A DNA stretch of 64,000 nt from Diplodia intermedia (lineage: Eukaryota > Ascomycota > Dothideomycetes > Botryosphaeriales > Botryosphaeriaceae): positions 496,001-560,000 of the forward strand of contig JAKEKT010000011.1 in NCBI GenBank assembly GCA_021495925.1, given 5' to 3'. Positions 54,301 to 64,000 of this stretch are shown here, one piece after another. The notes beneath the pieces were generated by a model. It ran no database searches. It saw nothing but the letters and a program-made list of their open reading frames with translations, and had not been told where the DNA came from. Position 1 is the first letter of the stretch, and every line of letters starts with the position of its first letter. The translations under genes were made by a program, and so were the position numbers.

Positions 54301-55397
54301 CCAGCTTGCCTCAACCGTCGATCACCTTCACGTTATCGCCGCATGACCCCTTTCCCTTCGACCTCGAATCACCCTTGTTCATCCGACCTTCGCCCTCGCA
54401 CTCTCCCACGACTATGGCTGCCATTGCCGCTGCGGACCACAGCCATACAACTAACCGACATGTCCTTCCCGAGCCTGCTCCCCTCGACTATCCACTGCCA
54501 TCCCCAACAGGCCCACTGCCGCATCCTGTCCATCGCTTAACTTCGTCGCCAAATATGGCTCCAACAGCAGTGGCGACGGTAGCAACGAAGAATGACAGCG
54601 TCGATGACAACAATGACGACGATGATTGCACACCTACAGCGGCCGGGACGATGACGGCAAAGCCAGAACAGAGGCAGCATGAGCAAGATCAAGCCGCACT
54701 CGCCAACCTAGCCTTCCTCAACAGCCCGCCCCTCAGCACTCCGCCCAACATGGCTACCCTACCGCCGCCCATCATCGCGATCCAGCAACCGTACAGCGAC
54801 GCTTCAGTACCGGCGTCCAGGACCGCTAGCACCTCCTCGTCAGTGTATTCAGGGTCGCCATTGGTGTTGTCGCCACAGCAGCCGCCTCGGAGCCTCCAAC
54901 AAGGCGACAGCGCCGGTTGCGAGCGCTCTGATCAGGACGACGGTTGTTCTGCTTCGTCACGACTACAGCCGCCGGTGTCAGAGAAAGAAGAGTCGCTACC
55001 AGATAGCACGACGACGACGCAAGAAACTGAAAGCGAAAGCGAAGCTCCTCGCCAGCCTTGCGACGACGCTCCCAGCTCTTCTTCTAGCTGCTATCACCAC
55101 CATATGCACCGCCACTATTATCATTGCTACCAACCCCTCAACGTCTCGGACCGTGTGAGGATGCTGGAAGATGCGCGCAAGGAGCGCATGCGTATACTGC
55201 GGGCAACGGGGCAGCACTGGGCTTTTCTGAGGGCCTTCAGCGGCGATTGCGGTCTGGAGGGTTCCGCCGCCGAAGCGGCGGTGGAAGCGGCAGGAGTCGA
55301 TGAAGGAAAGGAGGTGAGTGACGGTGCGCGGGAACTCATGCTGCTGCTGGGCGGGCCGAGGGAACAGATTGGGGCGTTGAAGGCGCCGTGGTGGTGA
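51336..55397 (+). CDS. long Ser/Pro-rich, largely disordered protein
   Basis: One uninterrupted frame of 1353 codons from an ATG (MQPEKPFRS). Composition is dominated by Ser, Pro, Thr, Ala and Arg, with poly-Pro (ETPPPPPPLF) and many SP/TP sites, so most of it is likely disordered and phosphorylated. Two helical stretches stand out: about residues 343-375 (LEGIETMIQDIETTSTNIES) and 445-482 (DSILAEHNAVVDHVIEQLRV), both with heptad-like spacing. The C terminus has a His-rich patch and then SDRVRMLEDARKERMRILRA. I recognise no family. A second frame is open at 53392-53775 with better codon bias than the annotated frame, so the model may hide introns or a frameshift there. A scaffold role is plausible but unproven. 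Confidence 0.72.
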   Translation: MQPEKPFRSHAFCKPRYLDGQGDDALGKEPAWKGTVASRIRSLNDMANPARTGQAPTRPAQDVREEATQSTRPMVASSLTPMPSDESHGSGGLSGRTNPFVRRSPPRTLPTPSTPSKPSLPQRISHSNVPVRAPVPSVLVQRPTFFEDQNQATQQPTAREARSPDLDIESCRAFGCQPIGNRSRSAEPTSPALSAGTNLARTPSPTGAYAAAKRFEELESRRWTTASGLERDTKADTVMVDQNPRAQLTVASPSIITARKSQPELRSKDKFMPSVPETERSSRPGLTTQKASLPDNVRSTSPSIGIRSRIAPFERAERVCSVSPNESGQAKADRTGGNHARLEGIETMIQDIETTSTNIESTAREIRAAAHVIGVLSSPSAITTNEARAIGSSVSGAEPQPQVKMQAQTLQADVSSSAACMRRNTKGHTPSEDAYGASSAPAVIDPIDSILAEHNAVVDHVIEQLRVCGEKLQTIRNLSQQFGSISVPSSSAVDKEDASSDSALLPNAAQASVVSRAPSVSINDPPALQIRRTRSITDLVHLVDDDGESRGLKLKQAEGQQLKDMAEVRCVDAEHESHAFLAGLDPISPAELQRMLSRKFASSPAEHPVTLVSSTPRGRPHLSPRDLNDTTLPRNDIVGSARTSTPTPPPTPPQPHEYLPTERPMIRMGTTLPIPTTPPSPHSEEYGSPLQGKTSNPCSPHAWSATRSSPVRRRYHRQPSSYLSAKRGIDSSTDWAGLPTASVLDSLRPAPTVYFPYQHLPSARAAAPPASDAHKEFQQGGFCPLFQTQRDDPRGPIIRAPETPPPPPPLFSVNPEVGLGLSGDGFSPPVPPEPIDYRPSSTDMARAAARAALELEHEQLTKLTAHIMPIPLVDQRPAATSIPREDTKVLLAAPSSTESARSDNSPPVLKRKPTWSTRSSALRRPLYVQQERFFPSEKASISPQRSEPPPRRTATIQRVQSPTLSLPASTLSPSREATPSLHHPSQPQTSLPQPSITFTLSPHDPFPFDLESPLFIRPSPSHSPTTMAAIAAADHSHTTNRHVLPEPAPLDYPLPSPTGPLPHPVHRLTSSPNMAPTAVATVATKNDSVDDNNDDDDCTPTAAGTMTAKPEQRQHEQDQAALANLAFLNSPPLSTPPNMATLPPPIIAIQQPYSDASVPASRTASTSSSVYSGSPLVLSPQQPPRSLQQGDSAGCERSDQDDGCSASSRLQPPVSEKEESLPDSTTTTQETESESEAPRQPCDDAPSSSSSCYHHHMHRHYYHCYQPLNVSDRVRMLEDARKERMRILRATGQHWAFLRAFSGDCGLEGSAAEAAVEAAGVDEGKEVSDGARELMLLLGGPREQIGALKAPWW

Positions 55398-56552
55398 GTT
55401 GGGGTGGTTGTATGTGTGTGTTGGGGTTGGGGGGTGTATATGTCTGTACGTGTCTTGTGGCCAGGGATTGTGGGAGGAAATGGTGCTGCGGTGTAAGCTC
55501 CTTTGTCTTTCCGCCGTCGATTGGTTTCGATGGAAGCAATAGGGATGGCGGTGTGTGATTGAAAGAGTCCTTCCTTCCCCTATGCTAACAATTGTATTGC
55601 CATTACAAGTTTACCTGAGTTCGAATGTAAGAGTTGCCTCTCAATTCAGTCCTTTGCAGGGGTTTGCTACTAAGACCTTGTGGAAGCCTGCAAGCTGTAG
55701 TTCACGTCATGTTTGCTGTTTGCCCAACCTGCATATTCCCTTCCTGGACCGCTACACGGTTACTCGGGCTTCTATGCACTGGGTGACTAGCCCCGAAAGC
55801 TTGCGTCCGAGATCGCGTATTACAGCAACTTATAGCATGTGAGAAAGGAGAGGAAGAGAATACACCTCAGGAGACTCGTTGCCTCGAAAGTTTACACCAC
55901 CATACACACCACCCGTATGTGCAAAAGTCAGATTCGATTCTTATCTCAATATAATTGCTATCCATATGAGAAACCAAAAAATAGAAATTTCCCAGCTGCT
56001 ATAAATGCCACCACCGAGAGAGCAGTGACGCACGAAGCTCGGAGCCCACGGGGGGGTGGGAAAAAAAATCCATGATCGAGCAAAAGCCGGGGAAGAGATT
56101 CTTGACTAAAGAGAGGATGCGAAGGGTAGGTAGGGGTAGTAAACAAAAACCTGAAAGCTTTCAACTCCACTTTCACCTCGAGATGAGCTGCAGCTAATCG
56201 AAAGGGGGCAAAGCACTTTCCCCAACGCCCCCTCCCCTCCACCAGTCCTTTACCCCCTTGCGTGTCTTTTGCCGTCAACAAAAGGTCCATTTTCGCCATC
56301 CGGGGTATCATGCAAGGATGTCATGCCAGCCATTGTTGGCTCCCCCCCCCCGTTAAGTTCGTTTCGTCCAGCCATCATATCCATCCCGTCCGTCGATGCC
56401 CCAAAAAGAAAGAAGAACCCCCATAGAAAAGGAAAATGATGGTGCTCTGCACCCATTTGTCTCGTAGAAAGACGTATGCTCCATCTCGATCATCCAAGGT
56501 GGTGGTGGGTTTCGTAACCAAACAACCGCCGCCTTGCTGGTCCGGTCGCGGC
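55398..56552. other. convergent intergenic region
   Basis: Between the 3' ends of the 1353-residue gene (+) and the septin-type GTPase gene (-). Only short, uncoordinated open frames occur. No RNA gene is seen. Confidence 0.55.
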
Positions 56553-59137
56553 TCAGTCACTCGCGCTGAGCCAGCCACCAAGCAGCCCACTGCTCCCCTG
56601 GCTCCTCCACTGCCAAACCGCCACCACCACGGCGCCCAGCACACCGACGCCCCCCAGAACTTGCACGACTATCAAGCCGCCCCTCTTCATGTCATCGCTC
56701 CAATCGCACAAGCCCAGAGGGTCACGCGGATCCAACTTTCCACCTTTGTTCGACGACCATCTTGACTCCCTCTTCAAGCGCTCGTCCAGATCCGCCTGGC
56801 GCGTCAGAGACCAAAGAGCCGGGTCGTACTGCGGCTGGAGATTGTCGGCGGAAACGATGCGGCCATCCAGGACCTCTTTGCCCACTTGGTCGAGCAGCCA
56901 GCGGGTCCTTTTCTCCTGCTCCAGCTCTTCGAAGCGGCGACGCTCGTTCTGCAGGCTTCGCTGTAGATCGGCAGCCCACTTGGCAAGCCGAGCCTGTGCC
57001 ATCCGCTCCTCGCGATGACTTTGCTCGTTGAAGCGGGTGACTGCGAAGTTGTTGCCACCGGCTGCGCTGCTGGGAGAAGCGGGTGTTATGTGGGTATAGG
57101 ATGCAATCGGTGAGAATGGCGTGTTCGCGGTGCTGCCAGTTCCTGGTCGCGGGATGAGGACCTGGCTGGGCGACGGAGAGGATAGGATAGAGGAAGTAGC
57201 AGATGGCTGATACGAGGAAGATCGGCCAGTGTAGTGCGCTGATTTGGGAACCATTTGTGGTGCAGCGCCGGTGTTCAGTCCAAAACCATGCATGGTAAGA
57301 CTTTCACCCTGGATGCGCTCATTACGCCAACGGAGGAATTTCTTGGCTGCAGAATGCCGTAGCCACGATATTGTGTCTTGATTGAAGACTTGGTTCACTA
57401 GAGCAGCGAGCTCTGATGGAACCAGTGGTTGGATGTAATCCGGAGACATGAGCAGTGAAGCATCCATGATCTCACTATCAGACGCTGATGCTGAGGTGAT
57501 TGCGAAGGGCCCAGGAGTGAAGACCACTTTTGGCGTTTCGAAGAAAGGGTTTGAGTCTGGGAAAACAGTACTGTCGAATGAGGTTCGGGCGGCATTCAAA
57601 GCCTCTTCCATGCTCTTGCCAAAGAGGAATGGACGCACGCCTTCGGCTTGGAGGCGCTGAAGCACAGTAGTCTTTAGAGATGAAATCTTTTCTTCATCGC
57701 GGGTATCTGAGTGGGAAATGAGAGGAATAACGTTCGTCAAAGAAGAAAGGCGACGGATGTGTTCGATGCTTCGCGAGAGCCCAGCGTCTACAGGAGTTAG
57801 CATATTGTGTGCATACGTTTCTCCTGGTGTTGGCTCACCATCGGAGGGCTTCAGCATGTAAAACACGACATCGACGTGAACCCCGCCATTGCCGCTAAGT
57901 ATGCCGAGGAGGTCACTATCGCTCATGGCCGTGAGTGACGCGTTGCGATGAAGCAACGACTCGATGTATTGAACAATCGGGTCTGTGTGTGCCCGCGAGT
58001 TGTTGGTCGAATCGATGCCTGGAGTGTCGATAAAGCACAAATTGCGCTCCAGCACCGAATCGCCCATGCTCTTTCGCCTCCGCAATGTGCGATTCTCTTC
58101 CAGATCTAACTTATCCGACCACCATGTTGGATAGGCACGCGTGCTAGCGTACACCTCGGTGATGCCGGCTGTGCCCGATGCGCGCTGCTTCTTGCGCTTT
58201 GACTTGCCTTTCTGAAAGTCGGCAGATTGAGAGATAGATGGGCTGGCAGCGAGAGGATCGACATGTACGATATCTTCGCAGAGTTGCACTATCGATCTAA
58301 TGAGAGAGGTCTTACCAACGCCTGGGATCAGTTAGCCAAGCCTCAAATGACCAGCGCTGCAAATAACTCGCCTTCTTCTCCAGCAATCAGCACTTTCAAC
58401 CTTCCCAAGGTCTTTCCTTTCTCCGTGAAGGGTCGTCTCTTTGGCATTTGAATGCTGGGCATCACCAGCTGTGGCACAGTGTCCTCAACCTCCTCCTTCT
58501 CCGCAAGGCCGTCATCCTCTTCGTCGCTTGTCACGATGGCTTGACTCGCCGCCTCATCAGCCTGGCTTTCCTCGTCCGACAACCTGAAGCTCTTCAGGCT
58601 AACGCTCTTTGGGGTGCTCGGTAGATCGGATGCGGGACCGGAGCTAAGTTCGAATTGCACCGGGGTGAGAGGCAGGGGCGGAGGCTGCGACGAGAGCGTA
58701 CCCGCGGACAGGTTGCGAGCGGGGGCTTGAGGCCTTGTCGCGCCACTCAGGACATCCTGCAACTCCTTCTGCACCTGCGCAACCTCTTTGGACCACTTCT
58801 TCGCCTGGTCGGCTCTGCAGCGCGGCTTTGGGGAAGTGCTCTTGTCTGCCTGGTCGCCGGTTCCCTTATCGCCGAAAGCAGCGCCGAGCGCATCATCGAG
58901 GCTCTGGACGCCATAGGTGCTTTCCCTGCTGCTATCGTATCTGCTGGCGGCGGGCGCACTCTGCTGCATCTCCTCCTCGCTGCGTAGGAAGAAGCTCGTG
59001 GGGCCGGCCGGGCCCGTGGCGGCTGGAGGCGCAGGGCTGGAGACGTGATCGGCGCCATTGCTCGACTTGCGGGCGAGTCGCGGGCGGGACGAAGAATGCG
59101 GAGGTGCGGCAGCGTCGCCGCCGGCTGGTGGCCTCAT
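56553..59137 (-). CDS. septin-type G-domain protein with C-terminal membrane anchor
   Basis: Exon 1 (59137-58372) and exon 2 (58321-56553) give 844 residues. The 50-nt intron has a GC donor (GCGAGT), a perfect CTAAC branch and a CCCAG acceptor, and splits the P-loop: exon 1 ends VLIAGEEG and exon 2 continues VGKTSLIRS. The resulting GEEGVGKT (about residues 253-260) fits GxxxxGKT. Next are CFIDTPGID (G3), the septin-like PIVQYIESLL, and ISHSD in place of the usual G4 AKAD. Residues 1-245 are Ser/Pro-rich and disordered. After the G domain come a Ser-rich stretch, a charged coiled coil (RFEELEQEKRTRWLLDQ) and a hydrophobic helix near the C terminus (VVQVLGGVGVLGAVVVAVW). The septin G-domain call is firm; the tail anchor is unlike canonical septins. 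The start is the first ATG in frame. Confidence 0.9.
58322..58371 (-). other. GC-AG intron splitting the P-loop
   Basis: The donor is GCGAGT after GAAG, the branch is CTAAC, and the acceptor is CCCAG. No GT donor nearby restores the P-loop frame. Confidence 0.85.
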
Positions 59138-60100
59138 GATGGTAGTATCGCTAGTTCGCTGGGGTCGCGCTGTGGTATCATCCGCGGCGGAGAGGCGTGG
59201 ACTATTTAGCAGGTCGCAGGTGGTGGCCGGGCATTCGTCGAGGGGGAGCACAATGGACTGGCCGAATGGAGATGACGATCCCGCGGTACCCCGCCGCTGC
59301 GCAGGGGCCACGAGGGAGCTATAGCTGGGTGGCGGTGGGCAGATAACGACGCCGAAAGTCGCAATGCTGCAGGGAAAAGGAGATGGCCGTGGCGGGAGGC
59401 TGCAGGCGCGCTGCGACACAGTGAAAGGAGAGGTGGGTTGTAGGTAGCCTGACCCCGGAGTGAGCGGCGCGAGGTGAAGCGTGTCAGGTGCCGCGGCGCT
59501 GCCTAACGCGCTAGCGATACCCCCAGCTGGGATCCCGCTCGCGCGACACTACTGTGATCAGACCCGTGGGCGTCCTCGCTCTGAAACCCTTGAAACGCGT
59601 TGCGAATGGTAAGGCTGTTGGTACTTTTCTGTCGCTATTCGCTGAGCAGCTATACATACACATGGCTCCCGAATCTAGCCTACATCGCCACCCTCCGCCC
59701 CCCAAGCCTGCGATTTCAAAGAAGCTGTACATTGCTTCCAGCACGTCTATCAACCACCACCACTGTGACCCAACACAGCCATTACCTCCTCCACACCGCA
59801 TGGCCGGCGGGAGGCCTTCTTAGCCAAGTCGCGCTTTTCCCAAAGGAAACGAAGGAAAGGAGATGTGAAAAGCAAAATCGCTATGCTAGGTAGAAAAAAG
59901 CAACGACTCGTGCATGAAACCCATACTTTTCCGTTACCCGAATCAGATCAGCTTTTCCGCGAAGAGCCCTAGAATACAAGAGAGAAGCCTGAGGCATAAT
60001 TCGTGACCACCGAGGATTCGTCGAGTCAAAAGAACAGAAAATTGATACACTCAAAGAGAAAAGACCACCTGAAAGAATTCGAATCCGGGACCCGGCTGCC
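59138..60100. other. intergenic region between septin-like and NTF2-RRM genes
   Basis: Promoter of the septin-like gene and 3' UTR of the NTF2-RRM gene, both on the minus strand. The open frames here look like chance. Confidence 0.55.
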
Positions 60101-61914
60101 TTAAGCAGCTGCGTTGCCGCCGCGGCGGGGGGCCGAAGCACCGCCCCTGCCACGGGGAGTGAAGCCGCCACGGCCGCCTTCCTTGTTGAAGCCGCCACGG
60201 CCCTGGCCAGGGCGGTCAGCGCCACCGCGGCCACGGCTGATAGAGCCGCCACGCGAGGGGTAGCGCTGGAACTGTCCGCCGGGCTGGCGGCGCTCCTCGA
60301 CGAAGATGGTCTGGCCGTTGATGGTGTGGGGGTTGGCAGCAACGGCAGCGTTGAAGCCGTCCTGGGTGGCGAATTCAACGAAAGCGGCGTTCTATCAGTG
60401 CATTAGCATTTCCTTGTCAGCGCCAGATCCGAGCTTAAACTTACCTTCGGCCTGCTGATGTCGAAGTAGGTGATCTTGTCGAACTTGGAGAGAGTAGCCT
60501 TCAGCACCTCGGCGTCCATGTTCTCATAGACGTTCTTGATGTAGGCACGGACAGAGGTGGGCTCAGAGGGCTGGCTCTGGATGCGAGACTGGCGCTTGGT
60601 GTGCTCAGCAGTCTGCCAGCCGTCCTGCTGGGTCTCCGCAGGGGCATCGGCGGAGCTGGCGGCAGCGGGGGCGGCAGCAGCGGCGGGTGCGGTGGGTGCG
60701 GGACCAGACTTGCCCTGAGCAGAAGCAGCCTTAGGAGCAGCGGTCTGAGCCGGGACAGCCGGAACAGCGGGGACAGCAGGTGCAACAGACTTGTTGGCAG
60801 ATGCAGCCTTCATAGCCCAGCTCATCGGCTTAGAGGGAGCGGCAGGGGCAGGAGCGGGAGCGGGAGCGGCCTTGGCGGGTTCGGGAGCCGGAGTAGGAGC
60901 AGGATCCTCGGGCTTCTCAGGCTGAGCAGCCTCTTCCTCAGCCACCTCGGCGGCAGCCTGCTCGGTGGTGGGGACCTCGGGGACACTGACGGCAGCGACA
61001 GGAGCTTCCTCAGCCTCGACGACCTCAGCGGCTTCGGGGACAGGAGTGCCATTGGCCTGAGCGGGAGGCGGGGAAACGGTGCGCTGCGTCTCCTCCTTCT
61101 GAATCTCCTCGAGCTTATTGTCGACCTCGGCAACCTCCTCCTCGTTGGCAACGACCTCGTGCGCAGGAGCTTCGGCAACGGGCTCTTGAGCGCTCGGGGC
61201 AGGCTCCTGGTAGCCAGCGGGGGCAGCAGTGGTGTCCTGGGCAGCCTCCTCCTCGGCAACTTCCTCCTCCTCTTCCTTGACATACCTGAAGATGTCGTTC
61301 AGGACGAAGTAGCCGTTGGTCTGAGCAGCAAGGACGAAGGTCTGGGCGAACTTGCGATGCGGCTGGTTCTTGTTGGAGATCTCGCCGATGACTTGGATGA
61401 CAATATTGGAGTCAGAACCCTGGGAGTCGACGTTGGTAACGCGGACCTTGCAGTCCTTAAAGTCCAGCTCCTTTATGCGGTCGTTGATCGCCTGTTCATC
61501 GTCAGCACTCCATCGAACCCTCCTCTCAAGCAATTCCAATGCATACCTTCTGTCCAACGGAAACGTCGACCTTTTCCTCTTCAACACCAGAAACGAATTG
61601 CGAGCGTTTGTTGTAGAAGAGCTACTGCTGTCAGCGCCAATTTTTTCACGAAGAGAGCGAACACTTACGAAGAGCTTCTCAGGCGTCCGGCTAAGGGTGG
61701 TGTAGTACTGCTCAACGAAGTACCAGCCAACCTCGTCCTTGGGGATCTCGGCAGCGCTGTTAGAACTGGTAGACTGGGGAGTGGAGGTGGGTTGGTGAGC
61801 GGCGCTGTAGGCGGCGGCGTTGGCACTGTGCGCGGCGTAGTTCTGGTCGTATGCCTGACCCTGATGGGCGGCGTAGGTGCCGTTAATGGACATGGCTGCC
61901 TGCTCAGTTGCCAT
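60101..61914 (-). CDS. NTF2-RRM-RGG protein (G3BP/Nxt3/Bre5-like)
   Basis: Four exons (61914-61669, 61621-61547, 61491-60445, 60391-60101) give 552 residues. An NTF2-like domain starts near residue 58 (VGWYFVEQYYTTLSRTPEKLF, then LFYNKRSQFVSGVEEEKV) and ends near FVLNDIFRYV. An acidic, Ala/Pro/Glu-rich linker of about 230 residues follows. The RRM (about 418-500) shows RAYIKNVYENM, ITYFDISRPK and NAAFVEFATQDGF. The tail carries RGG repeats (SRGRGG, GRGGFNKEGRGGF). This is the layout of animal G3BP, fission yeast Nxt3 and budding yeast Bre5, which bind a ubiquitin protease (Ubp3/USP10 type) and act in stress granules. The 75-nt second exon is read in a different frame from the surrounding long open frame, so unspliced models give a wrong protein. 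Confidence 0.95.
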
Positions 61915-62988
61915 TTTGCCGGTTGGAAAGGTACAGAATGTGGGTGTCGCGAGAGTGGAGGGCGGCAGTTGTGAATGTTTTATATGTTAAGGTAAGGCGA
62001 TGACTTGTACAATCTGCCAGGAGTCAGCGACGCGTCGTCACCGAGAGCTGCGCGCGCGATGCAGCGGGCGTGGCGGCGAACCTGTCAGTCGCGCGTGCGG
62101 TGGCTAATTGAGATGGAGATGCGCAGCGACGCTCAAGCGGGAGATGCTGAGGGAGTGGGGGTAGAGCGCGCGAGAAAAGAGCTTGCAAGTGGCGGCAAGG
62201 CGGCGCGGAGATGAAGGCGAGCGCGGGGAGTCGCGGGTTTGGAGGTTGGGTGTGGTTGTGTGGGTGTGTTGGAGATGGAGGGCGTGCGGGTGGCAGTAGA
62301 CGAATTTCAGCAGAAGCAAAGATTCCGCCGGCCGGCGCGCGGGCCAACCCGTCATCGAGAGCGCGCCAGCCAGCCGCTGCGCTGCTCGACCACGTCCGCC
62401 CTCCCATCCCTGCGCCGCTCATGGCAGCTCCTGCGAATCCTATGACGGCAGCCTGTGTTTCGGACCACTGCGTTAGCCACACGGACCTCCCGTTTGCCTT
62501 TAACGGGCGGGACGATGGTCGTTATACAAGACTCGCTTGCACGGACGCCGGTCGCCCGCCATCGCCAAACTTTCTTCGCAGGTATTCCCAAAACATCCAC
62601 CCCACGGCCACACCAGATGCGGCAAATGATGGAACGGCATGTACGGCCGCGGCGCGGATAGCCTACAGATTGGCAAAGTGGCGTCGAGAGCGTCATCGCA
62701 TTGCAGTTGCATTGCGTTCGCAGTCGGTCTTCCTCCATGGAGGTCAAAGCAAGAGCTGGGGATGATCCCGCATATCATTATCGATCTGCATGTTGAGGGA
62801 TGGCGAATACACAACCCTCCGCGTCAAAATGACTGGCGTCCTTAGCCAGGGCTCCGGCCAGATCGCTTCCATTATGCCAGGATGCGCCATGCCCTCGAAT
62901 TTTCTCCTCCGCCCAGACTGTTCGCATTACCAACAGAGATCATCGTCCTCTCTCTTCATGAACAGAAATCCCACCAGCGCTACCCAAA
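61915..62988. other. intergenic region upstream of NTF2-RRM gene
   Basis: Promoter and leader of the NTF2-RRM gene (first few hundred bases) and the 3' flank of the lipase gene. The 184-codon + frame within has no domain-like sequence. No RNA gene is seen. Confidence 0.5.
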
Positions 62989-63982
62989 TTAAAGTCTCGA
63001 CCTCGTTCCTGCCTCTTGAAGTTGACTCAGGCTCCCAGACCTTGCCAATATCCAGGAGGCGACATCATTTGCAAATGTGTACTTGTCGTCGCCCGGTTCC
63101 GCGTGCACTGCGCCATTAGCAACATGAAGAGAAGATGCAAGGACCATGTAACTTACACTTGTGGAACCATCCTTCGTAAGCCTTCAGCTCTTTGTCCTGC
63201 ACCTTCCAGTCTTCAAATATCTTTCTCACCGGCCCGAACTCTGTTACCCCGTCTGCTGTGCCGTGACCGATCCATACCCTTGTCTTTCCACCCTCACCGG
63301 CTCCCTCCAGTACCCGCACCTCTCCGCGTTCTAGCGTTCCTGCGCGATCCAGCATTCCGGCCAGACCCTCTAGCGTCCCAGTGTCATGGCAAAGTTGGTC
63401 TTCGATGTATTCCTTTTGAACTTCCGGGTCTCTGCTCAGCAGCTTCTCGTCCAGTTTATTCACCATCTGCTTGTGTGGTGCAACCTTGGCAGCCATTTGG
63501 CCAAGCAACACCGTGATCTTGTACGGTCGGGACGCAGGAGCAAGCGCAATGAACGGAGCCTCAGCGAGGAAGCCACGGATTGTACGTAGCACCGCGGGAG
63601 GACCAGTTGCTGCGAAGTGCAAGACTTCAGCCCCACCCATGGAGTGGCCCATGAGGAAGAGCGGCGCCGAGTGCTTTGGAAGAGCAGTAATGAACGAAGC
63701 GATGTCTCCGAGCACCACAGGGGTCTGACCGGTGAGACCGCGCTGGGACAGATTTCTAACAGACATTCCCCAGCCGCGCTGGTCGAAGGTGTAGACAATT
63801 ATGCCCTTGGAAGCGAGCGTTGGAAAGAGAGCGCCGTACGCGTTGCCTACACGGGGTCAGTGCGCGGTTGGCCATAAGCCGGGAAGGCGCCGGAGCTCAC
63901 AGTGGTCGCTGAAGCCATGGACGAAGACAAGACGTGCCTTCACCTCGCCTGTAGGCTTGCGGAAGCAAGCGTCAGCTACGAG
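62989..63982 (-). CDS. monoglyceride lipase-type alpha/beta hydrolase (5' truncated by window)
   Basis: Three exons are visible (63982-63901, 63846-63157, 63107-62989), 296 residues to the stop. A splice acceptor (TTTAACAG) directly before 63982 shows that the gene continues beyond the window. The alpha/beta hydrolase core is clear: RLVFVHGFSDHC oxyanion strand, TFDQRGWGMS, nucleophile GHSMGG, acid in VWIGHGTADGV, and base in GWFHKLHAEPGD, the last split by a 49-nt GTAAGT intron. The pattern DQRGxGxS...GHSMGG...YEGWFHKLHAEP is that of fungal Yju3-type monoglyceride lipases, which hydrolyse monoacylglycerol on lipid droplets and membranes. No C-terminal membrane segment is seen. Confidence 0.93.
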
Positions 63983-64000
63983 CTGTTAAATCCGGAGAGG

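Noticed and set aside
60601..61974. 457-codon + strand open frame opposite the NTF2-RRM gene
   Set aside because: Antisense shadow of the Ala/Pro/Glu-rich linker; it reads as Gly/Ser/Leu repeats.
1..64000. CRISPR array, bacterial operon or secondary-metabolite cluster
   Set aside because: No regularly spaced direct repeats and no polyketide, peptide or terpene synthase genes; the gene content is ordinary fungal nuclear DNA.

Overview
The window looks like a stretch of the nuclear genome of a filamentous ascomycete (Pezizomycotina, probably a dothideomycete). The reasons are many short introns of about 47-80 nt with GTRNGT donors, single unclustered genes on both strands, a lone dispersed 5S rRNA gene, and fungal versions of housekeeping proteins. 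No operons, CRISPR arrays or bacterial signals are visible. Most gene models below were joined by hand across introns, and the reading frame closes exactly in each multi-exon model where this was checked.

Layout. 0.2-2.9 kb: hotdog acyl-CoA thioesterase and COP9 signalosome subunit 1 (both +). 4.6-7.8 kb: long fungal protein resembling DUF8004 (-). 10.6-12.6 kb: Golgi-type membrane protein related to GT34 glycosyltransferases but with its catalytic motif lost (-). 13.5-14.7 kb: coiled-coil protein of unknown function (-). 15.2-17.6 kb: a doubtful Cys-rich ORF and a small spliced unknown protein. 21.4-23.6 kb: four-segment membrane protein with a glycosylated ectodomain (+). 24.4-27.1 kb: a graveyard with a broken amino-acid permease, a 5S rRNA gene beside a truncated 5S copy, orphan coding fragments and nested inverted repeats. 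27.9-30.0 kb: Hsp90 (-). 34.0-35.1 kb: protein phosphatase 1 (-). 37.0-39.5 kb: leucine-rich-repeat protein (-). 43.5-45.5 kb: ACS-family MFS transporter (-), divergent from a tannase/feruloyl esterase at 48.2-50.0 kb (+). 50.2-51.0 kb: mitochondrial ATP synthase delta (+). 51.3-55.4 kb: a 1353-residue disordered Ser/Pro-rich protein (+). 56.6-59.1 kb: septin-type GTPase with a C-terminal membrane anchor (-). 60.1-61.9 kb: G3BP/Nxt3-like NTF2-RRM-RGG protein (-). 63.0 kb to the edge: monoglyceride lipase-type hydrolase, cut by the window end (-).

Most genes are housekeeping or regulatory and are not functionally linked. The one plausible functional pair is the divergent transporter and secreted esterase, which could together release and import aromatic or organic acids. 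The wide intergenic regions (up to 4 kb) are GC-rich and stop-poor, so they carry many long but unconvincing open frames. The best leads are the GT34-like apparent pseudoenzyme, the two-frame stretch inside the 1353-residue protein, the GC-AG intron that cuts a P-loop, and the repeat-rich 24-27 kb segment.
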